A DNA stretch of 15,660 nt from Bacillota bacterium (GTDB lineage Bacteria > Bacillota > UBA4882 > UBA8346): positions 1-15,660 of the forward strand of contig JAEZJK010000020.1 in the NCBI GenBank assembly GCA_023415835.1, in the 5' to 3' direction. Shown piece by piece: positions 7,176 to 13,124 of this stretch (positions are counted from its first letter, which is position 1; the number at the start of each line of letters is the position of its first letter). The position numbers and the translations under genes are program-made. Below the pieces are notes generated by a model. It saw only the letters and a list, made by a program, of their open reading frames with translations. It was not told the origin of the DNA and ran no database searches.

Positions 7176-7898
7176 ATGTTTAAGAAGTCTCTGATTGGAT
7201 CCGTGCTCTTTCATTTATTACTCTTCGTGGGATTGGAGTTAGTTCCGGATCGTTCGGATAGTCTCCGTACGGCGCATAAGAATTTGCCATTGATCATAGC
7301 AGCGCTTGATTCGGATTTTCCTTCGGAAACGCCGATCCTTTTAAAGGAAAGATCTACCGGAAATGACAGCCAAAGTAAAACCGACGTTAGGCTGGAACAG
7401 CCATTATTAAAAGTCCACCGGGAACGGATAACGGGTTTAGACGTGGTGGAGAAAACTTCATCCAACCTTTTAACCGATAGTGAAAAGATTAAAACAGAGA
7501 TTCTTAAAACGGAGCCATATGGATACGAGGTTGGGGAAGGTTCCCCTAACCTCCAATCGAGTGGGTTGACGGAGAACGAGATAATTGCTCCAGCCGTTAA
7601 CCCACAAAGCCTGGAGGATAGTCAATCGGATCGATTGCCGGTTAAGATCCGCGGCCTGAAACCGGAGTATCCTTTAAAAGCCCGGCAAAACAACTGGGAA
7701 GGTGTTACCGTATTAAAAATATTGATCCAAGCGGACGGAAAGGTTGGGGAAGCGACTATTATCCAGTCTTCGGGTTATGAATTATTGGACATGGCCGCTG
7801 TAAAAGCGGTCAAACAATGGCGCTACCGGCCGGCCTTAAAAAATGGAGTAGCTATCGCCTGGCAGGTACGGGTCAGGGTTAAATTTATGCTGGAGTGA
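7176..7898 (+). CDS. tonB: TonB energy-transducing protein
   Basis: TonB links the inner-membrane ExbB-ExbD proton motor to the TonB box of the receptor. This 240-residue protein has a single N-terminal membrane segment (about 6-22) with the S9-xxx-H13 pattern that matches the conserved Ser/His pair of TonB transmembrane helices. A long polar periplasmic stretch (about 25-155) lacks the strong Pro-Glu/Pro-Lys repeats of enterobacterial TonB. A clear TonB C-terminal domain follows (about 158-240), with PEYPLKARQNNWEG, VLKILIQADGKV and AVKQWRYRPA. The ribosome binding site AGGGG overlaps the receptor stop codon, and the gene ends overlapping the exbB region, so the four outer-membrane genes appear co-translated. 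Confidence 0.92.
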   Translation: MFKKSLIGSVLFHLLLFVGLELVPDRSDSLRTAHKNLPLIIAALDSDFPSETPILLKERSTGNDSQSKTDVRLEQPLLKVHRERITGLDVVEKTSSNLLTDSEKIKTEILKTEPYGYEVGEGSPNLQSSGLTENEIIAPAVNPQSLEDSQSDRLPVKIRGLKPEYPLKARQNNWEGVTVLKILIQADGKVGEATIIQSSGYELLDMAAVKAVKQWRYRPALKNGVAIAWQVRVRVKFMLE

Positions 7899-7903
7899 TC
7901 AAG

Positions 7904-8359
7904 ATGCGTTGGATAATTGAGGGCGGGGTATTTATGATTCCATTAGCGGCCTGTTCGGTGTTGATGGTGGCCATTGTCATCGAAAGGTTTTGGCTGTTTG
8001 CTAAGTTGGCAAAAACCCCGTTGGTAGAATACACAGAACCGGCGGAAGTCATTAAAAAGCTCCGCCAACGCCTGGCGACCTTACATACCATCATTGTGAT
8101 CTCGCCTATGTTGGGGTTGTTGGGCACGGTCACCGGTTTAATGCGTTGTTTCAACCTATTGGGAAACAAGATGACCATTCAAGATCCGGCTGAAATGAGC
8201 CTGGGGATTAGTGAAGCCCTAATAACAACCGCCGCCGGGCTGATCATAACAGTGATCGCCACTATTTTCTATAATTATTTTACGGCCCGTTTGGATCTCT
8301 ATTATTTCGATTATCAGAATGCGCTTCAGGAGGGACCTGCAGATGAAACTGACGGTTAA
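7904..8359 (+). CDS. exbB: Compact ExbB-like proton channel subunit (MotA/TolQ/ExbB family)
   Basis: ExbB forms the inner-membrane ring that, with ExbD, converts proton flow into TonB movement. From the ATG at 7904 it is 151 residues, well below the roughly 220-245 usual for ExbB. Three hydrophobic segments are visible (about 8-28, 61-82, 103-124). The family motifs ISPMLGLLGTVTGLM (66-80) and EALITTAAGLIITVIATIFYN (104-124) retain the polar threonines (T75 and T108/T109) lining the channel. The shortening falls in the cytoplasmic region between helices 1 and 2. The frame is open to a GTG at 7895 overlapping the tonB stop, but GGAG at 7891-7894 is placed for the ATG. exbD starts inside its last codons. 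Confidence 0.88.
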   Translation: MRWIIEGGVFMIPLAACSVLMVAIVIERFWLFAKLAKTPLVEYTEPAEVIKKLRQRLATLHTIIVISPMLGLLGTVTGLMRCFNLLGNKMTIQDPAEMSLGISEALITTAAGLIITVIATIFYNYFTARLDLYYFDYQNALQEGPADETDG

Positions 8360-8747
8360 ACCGCCGCCGTTGCCTGAACCAAAAGTGGAGATCATCAACT
8401 TAATCGATGTGTTGATTACCTTGATCGCTTTTTTTATGTTTACAACGGTATTTGCAGCCAAACAAGGGCAAATGAAGATCCAACTCCCCGCCGCCTCGTC
8501 AAGCGTCTCCAATAAGGCCGCGGATGGATTTGAAGTTGGCTTGACCAAAGATAATCAAATTATTTTATCGGGGAAAAGGATGCAACCTGAAGAATTGCTG
8601 GAATATCTCAAAAACAAATGTCGTGGCGACGAATTAATCATGGTCAAAGCCGACCAGGATTGCAAATACGAATGGGTTATCAAGTTGCTGGATTTGATCA
8701 GAAGCTCCGGATTAACACAAGTGGGGCTTCAGGTTCGTCCCCGGTAA
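8343..8747 (+). CDS. exbD: ExbD-like proton channel subunit
   Basis: This is the partner of ExbB in energising TonB. From the ATG at 8343 it is 134 residues: a short basic/proline-rich cytoplasmic tail, one membrane helix (about 17-38) and a periplasmic domain. The helix begins NLIDVLITLIAFFMF, and D22 is at the position of the protonatable aspartate essential in ExbD/TolR proteins. An upstream in-frame ATG at 8319 is disfavoured because the ribosome binding site AGGAGG (8328-8333) lies after it and serves the ATG at 8343. It overlaps exbB by 17 nt. It is the last gene of the B12 locus; no strong terminator is seen just after it. Confidence 0.92.
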   Translation: MKLTVKPPPLPEPKVEIINLIDVLITLIAFFMFTTVFAAKQGQMKIQLPAASSSVSNKAADGFEVGLTKDNQIILSGKRMQPEELLEYLKNKCRGDELIMVKADQDCKYEWVIKLLDLIRSSGLTQVGLQVRPR

Positions 8748-9151
8748 TATGATATCGGACAAGAGACATTAGCGATGATGCATAGCGCAAAGCTAAGCCT
8801 GGGACTCTTATTTTAATGAATATAGGTGACCTATGGTTCGTGGTCGTTAATATGGATAGCGATGGCCGGTTAAGATTTGGCATTTTATCTGATTAACCTA
8901 ATATATTTTGTTTGAGATGCCGATAAATATATTGAATCAAATATTTGTTTTATTGCTAGTCCTGATCTTCATAAAAGGAAGTTGCTGGGTGCTAGCTTTA
9001 TTTTTCTCCATATATATGTAGGGTTTCCGGTTTTAAGTAAAAAATTGTTCCGGAAACTCACAATAACAGTTTCCAAAAGTTCTCGTTCCGGTTTCTTAGT
9101 TTTCAGTTTCCGCGCATAAGGAAGTCAACTAAAAACCAGGGAGGGCTGATA
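8748..9151. other. Intergenic region with possible gene remnant and GTTTCC-rich segment
   Basis: About 400 nt without an intact gene. The 5' part contains a short protein-like reading frame (8786-8896). The rest is AT-rich; from 9020 to 9115 it has recurrent GTTTCC/TTCCGG words, including an inverted pair GTTTCCGG (9023-9030) and CCGGAAAC (9050-9057). No clear terminator for the exbD transcript or promoter for the next gene could be identified. Confidence 0.5.
8786..8896 (+). pseudogene. Possible short gene remnant
   Basis: A 36-codon reading frame follows an in-frame TAG and ends at TAA. It encodes KPGTLILMNIGDLWFVVVN followed by MDSDGRLRFGILSD, which has protein-like composition. Before the TAG the same frame reads YRTRDISDDA. 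The internal ATG at 8816 has no ribosome binding site. It could be the degenerate end of a gene or chance; I do not recognise a family. Confidence 0.25.
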
Positions 9152-9427
9152 ATGGAAATGATGATTGCTTTGGGGAAAGTGAACGAAACCGCCAGCCGTT
9201 ATCAACTGGGAAAGTGTATGATTGTTGCCGGAACTTTGCATGGGAGTTGGGCCATACAAATCGAAGGCCCTAACCGGTTGCCTACCGAAGAGGAGGTTGA
9301 TCTGGCAGTAAAGATGTTGATTCCAAGGTGGGTTAGCCTTGTTACCGAGGATTTACGAGTGAATGACCCGGAAACTCAATATACGGTCTTGCTTACAGAG
9401 CGCGGTACTGAAAAGCTACCGGATTGA
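9152..9427 (+). CDS. Hypothetical 91-residue protein
   Basis: I do not recognise this protein. It is 91 residues, predicted soluble, with no signal peptide, membrane segment, cysteine pair or obvious catalytic motif; the single cysteine is C22. It contains an alternating hydrophobic segment KCMIVAGTLHGSWAIQIEGP (21-40), suggesting a beta hairpin, then RLPTEEEVDLAVKMLIPRW (42-60), a likely helix, and a YTVLLTERGTEKL strand near the end, so a small alpha/beta fold is plausible. The ATG follows a good GGGAGG site at 9139-9144, which is the main evidence that it is real. It stands alone between two repeat-bearing gaps, with no operon partner. It could be lineage-restricted. Confidence 0.7.
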   Translation: MEMMIALGKVNETASRYQLGKCMIVAGTLHGSWAIQIEGPNRLPTEEEVDLAVKMLIPRWVSLVTEDLRVNDPETQYTVLLTERGTEKLPD

Positions 9428-9756
9428 ACCAATGAATCAATGATAAGGTTGTTGTAAAGGAAACGGTTTTTGAAAAAACCACGAAACATACTGAATAACA
9501 CGAAAATCCAATTCCCTTTTCGTGAGACCCGTGTGTTTCGTGGTTCGTTATTTTTAATTCTCCCGCAGGGCCGGCAAGGCGCGGAGAAATATAGGCAAGC
9601 TCCCATTTTCTTGGCATCTGATACATATTTAAGATGCAATGGCGTTAAATTGATAATTTGGAGTAAACTACTTCAGTTTGGTTGCAGGAAAAAAGTATCT
9701 TTTAACGAAATTTGTTTAGTTATTTTTAATGTCTTATAATCGAAAGGGGAATTATT
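9428..9756. other. Intergenic region with inverted repeats
   Basis: About 330 nt without a convincing gene. It holds an inverted repeat built from TTTCGTGG/CCACGAAA (9477-9545) and an adjacent 9560-9590 segment resembling the CCGCAGAGACGCAGAGAA family seen at 112-341. A TATAAT at 9735-9740 lies 17 nt before the next start codon with no convincing -35, too close to the GTG for a normal leader. Confidence 0.5.
9477..9545. repeat. Inverted repeat, CCACGAAA...TTTCGTGG type
   Basis: The left arm (9477-9506, beginning AACCACGAAACA and ending CACGAAAA) and the right arm (9517-9545, beginning TTTTCGTG and ending TTTCGTGGTT) are imperfect reverse complements with a 10-nt spacer. The outer 10 nt and inner 8 nt of the arms match. 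It looks like a dispersed intergenic repeat, not a terminator, as no T-tract follows directly. Confidence 0.6.
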
Positions 9757-11388
9757 GTGCAGCATAAGAAATGGCTCAAAGATTATGAGCCGGGGATCCA
9801 GTCTCAGATTGAGTATCCATCCATAACTCTATCAGAGGTGCTTCATAATTCTACAACCAGATTTGGGAGTCAGACTTCGATGATCTATTTGGATCGGCAA
9901 TGGACTTATCAAGAACTTGACGATCTGGTATCCCGGATGGCAAACTTATTAGTTGGGTTAGGTATTAAACCAGGGGATCGGGTGGGGCTGCAACTGCTCA
10001 ACTCGCCACAGTTCGTTTTCTCTTATTTTGGAATCTTGCGCGCCGGGGCGATCGCGGTCCCGATTAACCCTCATTTCACCGGGAATGATTTGGCTTATAT
10101 TATCAAGAACAGTGGCATGCAGTTGATTGTAACCGGTATTGAAAACATGCCGATAATAGAATCTCTCAAAATTAAAGATTTAAAAGTTATTGTAACCGAT
10201 ATTCGGATCCCTTTTAAGAAAGACCATCAATATGAAGCGCCAGCCGACGCAATCAAACTCGAAGGCGTATTATTTCAACATCCCGCTGCTGATCCTCAAG
10301 TAAAAATTACCCCTAACTCTATCGCCAATCTGCAGTATACCGGTGGGACGACCGGGATTTATAAAGGCGCCATCCTAACCCATAGAAATTTGGTGGTAAA
10401 CGCCACTCAATTCCGCTATTGGTTTAAAAATGTCTATCAGGATGGGCAAGGAAAATTTGTCTGCGTTATTCCGATGTTTCATATCTATGCCATGAGCACT
10501 ACGATGAACCACGCCATACTCAGCGGGTCTTCAATCTTGATCCTTTCTAAATTCGATCTCAACGAACTAATGCGTTTGATCGATAAATATAAACCAAACC
10601 TGTTTATGGGCGTCCCGGCCATGTACAGCGCTATTGCGATGCGCGAGGGCCATAATTACGACTTGAGTTCAATCGAGGCTTGCATGTGCGGTTCCGCTCC
10701 GATCTCGGTAGCGATCCATGAGAAATTTGAAAAAATAACCGGAGGCAAGTTGCGGGAAGGATATGGACTTTCGGAGTGTTCCCCGGCTGTGGCGCTAACT
10801 CCGATTTATGGCCGGGTGAAATACGGTAGCGCAGGCATTCCGGTTCCGGATACAGATGTTAAAATCGTTGACCCACAAACCGGTACCGAGATTACCGAAC
10901 CGGGCATAGTGGGGGAGATCCTGGTGAAAGGCCCGCAAGTGATGCAAGGTTACTGGGAGCAACCCGAAGAAACTGCCTTGGTGTTAAAGGATGGGTGGTT
11001 ACGTACCGGGGATTTGGGCAGCCTGGATGAGGACGGCTATGTTTTTATTGCCGACCGATTGAAGGACATGATCATTATGGGGGGCGAAAAAATATACCCG
11101 CGGGAGATTGAGGATTTATTATACGCCCATCCCGCTGTTAAGGAAGTGGCCGCTATTGGCGTTCCGCACCCACTCCGCGGCGAAGTCCCCGAGGCTTACG
11201 TGGTTTTAAAGGAGACCGCCGCAACCACTGAGAAAGAGTTGCGCCAATACTGCGCTGAACATCTCTCCAAATTTAAGGTGCCTCATAAAATTGAGTTCAT
11301 CAACGAACTGCCCCGTAATTCGGTGGGGAAAGTGTTACGCCGGTTACTCCGGGAGAAGGTTGAGAAAAGTGGAGAGATTAAAAAGTAA
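9757..11388 (+). CDS. Long-chain-type fatty acid--CoA ligase (AMP-forming)
   Basis: A complete 543-residue ANL-superfamily adenylate-forming enzyme that would activate a fatty or related carboxylic acid to its CoA thioester via an acyl-AMP. Motifs in order: P-loop YTGGTTGIYKG (194-204), FHIYAM (241-246), GSAP (312-315), GYGLSE (335-340), the hinge-preceding WLRTGD (414-419), DRLKDMIIMGGEKIYPREIE (433-452), and the catalytic lysine K525 in PRNSVGK. These fit FadD-like acyl-CoA synthetases best. Chain-length preference cannot be read, and an aryl-CoA or CoA-ligase-like role cannot be excluded. The GTG start has an AAAGGGG site at 9743-9749. It stands alone, closed by its own terminator. Confidence 0.9.
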   Translation: MQHKKWLKDYEPGIQSQIEYPSITLSEVLHNSTTRFGSQTSMIYLDRQWTYQELDDLVSRMANLLVGLGIKPGDRVGLQLLNSPQFVFSYFGILRAGAIAVPINPHFTGNDLAYIIKNSGMQLIVTGIENMPIIESLKIKDLKVIVTDIRIPFKKDHQYEAPADAIKLEGVLFQHPAADPQVKITPNSIANLQYTGGTTGIYKGAILTHRNLVVNATQFRYWFKNVYQDGQGKFVCVIPMFHIYAMSTTMNHAILSGSSILILSKFDLNELMRLIDKYKPNLFMGVPAMYSAIAMREGHNYDLSSIEACMCGSAPISVAIHEKFEKITGGKLREGYGLSECSPAVALTPIYGRVKYGSAGIPVPDTDVKIVDPQTGTEITEPGIVGEILVKGPQVMQGYWEQPEETALVLKDGWLRTGDLGSLDEDGYVFIADRLKDMIIMGGEKIYPREIEDLLYAHPAVKEVAAIGVPHPLRGEVPEAYVVLKETAATTEKELRQYCAEHLSKFKVPHKIEFINELPRNSVGKVLRRLLREKVEKSGEIKK

Positions 11389-11393
11389 AGAAT

Positions 11394-11420
11394 AGACCGG
11401 CCGGAATGACCGGTCTTTTT
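11394..11420 (+). terminator. Intrinsic terminator after the acyl-CoA ligase
   Basis: AGACCGG (11394-11400) pairs perfectly with CCGGTCT (11410-11416), the loop is 9 nt, and the stem runs into TTTTT. It starts 5 nt after the stop codon. Confidence 0.85.
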
Positions 11421-11580
11421 ACTTCTTCATTAAGAGTAATTAGTCATCCACGTCAATTTCCAATTGACCCACGTGATATTATGAAAATGGGGTTGACGTG
11501 GATCGACAAGCATCGTAGCATTTTCTAGATAGTTATTGTTTATTTAAAAACTACTCCCAAAAGTTAATGATTAGTAGCTA

Positions 11581-11686
11581 CAATTTATTAATAAGCTCTG
11601 TTCGTTTAGCCCGCGGCGGACAGAACCTCTTACTTTTTGGATATCAAGATCAACCATTATTGAAAACAGAGCCTATTAATAAATTG
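11581..11686. repeat. 106-bp palindromic (MITE/REP-like) element
   Basis: The terminal arm CAATTTATTAATAAGCTCTGTT (11581-11602) is the reverse complement of 11665-11686 at 21 of 22 positions, with a 62-nt interior. Part of the right side recurs at 275-306. There is no internal gene. The long matching arms and a second copy in the window suggest a small non-autonomous mobile element or a dispersed palindromic repeat. A duplicated target site was not evident. Confidence 0.7.
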
Positions 11687-11688
11687 AA

Positions 11689-11718
11689 TGCAGGTGCTTG
11701 AACGCATCTGTATTTTTT
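11689..11718 (+). terminator. Terminator-like hairpin next to the palindromic element
   Basis: TGCAGGTGC (11689-11697) pairs with GCATCTGTA (11704-11712), including two G-U pairs, with a 6-nt loop followed by six T residues. It lies about 300 nt from the nearest upstream gene end, so it may belong to the repeat or serve as a second terminator. Its stem resembles that at 14671-14700. Confidence 0.65.
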
Positions 11719-11923
11719 ACCGTTAATGGCTCAAAAATAGCCCTCCGATCTCATCCCGGGAGCCGAAAGGATGAAAAGAAGCCAAAGGTCGAATATTCAC
11801 CCATTACTTCATACTTCCCCCTTTAATCCTAATTTTTCGATTATTTACAATTGATAACGGGCCAGTGAGGTAGATCAAATAACTTTACCAATAACCGTCT
11901 AAACCTTAAAATCAGGCCTTTGG

Positions 11924-11998
11924 CGTTCTCACCACTCTATTGGCGCTACATAAAATAATAACGACAATAGAGGTGAAGACTGCCGAATGGCATGAACG
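11924..11998 (+). ncRNA. Candidate structured leader of the encapsulin operon
   Basis: The segment can fold as an outer CGTTC/GAACG helix (11924-11928 with 11994-11998) enclosing two hairpins. One pairs CACC-AC-TCTATTG (11930-11942) with CAATAGAGGTG (11965-11975); the other is GCC-GAAT-GGC (11982-11991). It lies about 90 nt before the shell-protein start. It matches no riboswitch class I recognise. The helices are short, so this may be chance. Confidence 0.3.
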
Positions 11999-12089
11999 AT
12001 CCTAAAATTTGTTTCTTATTTTATGCCATAGGATGTTTGGCGAAAAACTTATGATTTCCAATAAATAAGCATAGAAATAAGGTGATTTA

Positions 12090-13124
12090 GTGGATCAAAT
12101 TAGTAATATCAGCCAATTAAGCTTGAAACCAGGGGTTGCCCGGCACCTTTCCGATGTTACCATATCAGTCCCAATGATGGAAACAATTACCCCACGGTGG
12201 TTACTTGCTTTTTTACCTTGGATGCCGGTAAAAACAGGCGTCTACCGACTTAATAGAATTAAAAAGTGTCCCGAAGATTCGGATCGAAAAAGCCAACCCT
12301 CAAATGAAGCAGTGTTAAACGGGTGTTCCAGCCACCGGAGGGGTGAATGCGGCGAAAAGTTAGTTGATCTGATATCCTGCCCAAACGGTGAGAACGACTT
12401 GCCCCGGACCTTTGCGGATTATACTGAAAAACCTCAAGAGATTTCGTTAAGCGTGATTCAAACCATTCTGAGGATCAATACTACAGTCTCCGATATCTAC
12501 AACGTACCAATCAATCAACTCCAACAACAGATGCGACTGACGGTTGAAGCTATCTCCGAACAACAGGAATGGGAGCTGATTAATAATAAAGACTTTGGTT
12601 TGATTCATTCGGTGCCCCCCAAAATGCGGCTAGCGACCAGGAAAGGGTCCCCGACCCCGGATGACATGGATGAATTGCTCTCCCGGGTTTGGAAAAAGCC
12701 GGCGTTCTTTTTAGCCCATCCCCGGGCAATCGCGGCTTTCGGACGGGAATGTACCCGGCGCGGCGTCCCACCGGCTACGGTCAATTTGTACGGATCGCCA
12801 TTCATGACCTGGCGGGGTGTGCCGTTAGTCCCCAGCGATAAGCTGTTGATAAACGGCAGATCTGTTCCGGAGACGAATTCCGGAATCACCAATATCTTGC
12901 TGATGAGAGTCGGCGAACCGGAGCAAGGGGTTATTGGGTTACATCAGCCGGGAATTCCAGATGAACAATACCGGCCCAGCTTAGCAGTGAAATTTAGCGG
13001 GATTGACAATAAGGGGATTACCCATTATGTGATGAGCCTCTATTTCTCACTGGCCGTCTTAACTGATGACGCAGTGGGAATGTTGGAAAATGTTGAGGTG
13101 GGTTCTTATTATGACTACGCTTAA
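12090..13124 (+). CDS. Family 2A encapsulin shell protein (SrpI-like)
   Basis: An HK97-fold shell protein that self-assembles into a nanocompartment around a desulfurase. The 344-residue chain matches the SrpI/family 2A pattern throughout: ITPRWLLAFLPWMPVKTGVYRLNR (about 33-56), TTVSDIYNVPINQLQQQMRLTVEAI (131-155), the WELINNKDFGL segment, PTPDDMDELLSRVWKKPAFFLAHP (188-211), AIAAFGRECTRRGVPP (213-228), MTWRGVPLVPSDK (239-251) and the C-terminal SLYFSLAVLTDDAVGMLENVEV. No cyclic-nucleotide-binding domain is inserted, so it is not family 2B. Residues about 57-104, in the presumed E-loop region, are longer than I recall for SrpI and contain C60, C79, C87 and C97. The GTG start has an AAGGTG site. 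The cargo gene starts within its last codons. Confidence 0.93.
   Translation: MDQISNISQLSLKPGVARHLSDVTISVPMMETITPRWLLAFLPWMPVKTGVYRLNRIKKCPEDSDRKSQPSNEAVLNGCSSHRRGECGEKLVDLISCPNGENDLPRTFADYTEKPQEISLSVIQTILRINTTVSDIYNVPINQLQQQMRLTVEAISEQQEWELINNKDFGLIHSVPPKMRLATRKGSPTPDDMDELLSRVWKKPAFFLAHPRAIAAFGRECTRRGVPPATVNLYGSPFMTWRGVPLVPSDKLLINGRSVPETNSGITNILLMRVGEPEQGVIGLHQPGIPDEQYRPSLAVKFSGIDNKGITHYVMSLYFSLAVLTDDAVGMLENVEVGSYYDYA

Larger units (their letters stand above)
11389..12089. other. Long intergenic region before the encapsulin operon
   Basis: About 700 nt without a gene. From left to right it holds the acyl-CoA ligase terminator (11394-11420), an inverted repeat ATCCACGTCAA (11446-11456) with its complement at 11493-11503, a 106-bp palindromic element (11581-11686), a second terminator-like hairpin (11689-11718), and a possible structured leader (about 11924-11998). 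No clear -35/-10 pair for the encapsulin operon could be identified. Confidence 0.6.

Noticed and set aside
8319..8342. Upstream in-frame ATG for exbD
   Set aside because: The AGGAGG ribosome binding site lies after it and is correctly spaced for the ATG at 8343.
9470..9739. 89-codon open frame on the plus strand and overlapping minus-strand frames at 9376-9639
   Set aside because: They are read through the inverted repeats in a non-coding gap, have no ribosome binding site and show low-quality composition.
12580..12892. Minus-strand frames within the encapsulin gene
   Set aside because: They are shadows of a confidently identified shell gene.
13066..13110. Upstream in-frame ATG for the desulfurase, adding 15 residues
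   Set aside because: The ATG at 13111 has a good GAGGTGGG site and gives an N-terminus matching cargo-loading motifs; the longer form would overlap the shell gene much further with no ribosome binding site.
12090..13124. Phage HK97-type capsid protein
   Set aside because: The motifs match SrpI-type encapsulins, the next gene is a desulfurase cargo, and no phage portal, protease or terminase genes are nearby.
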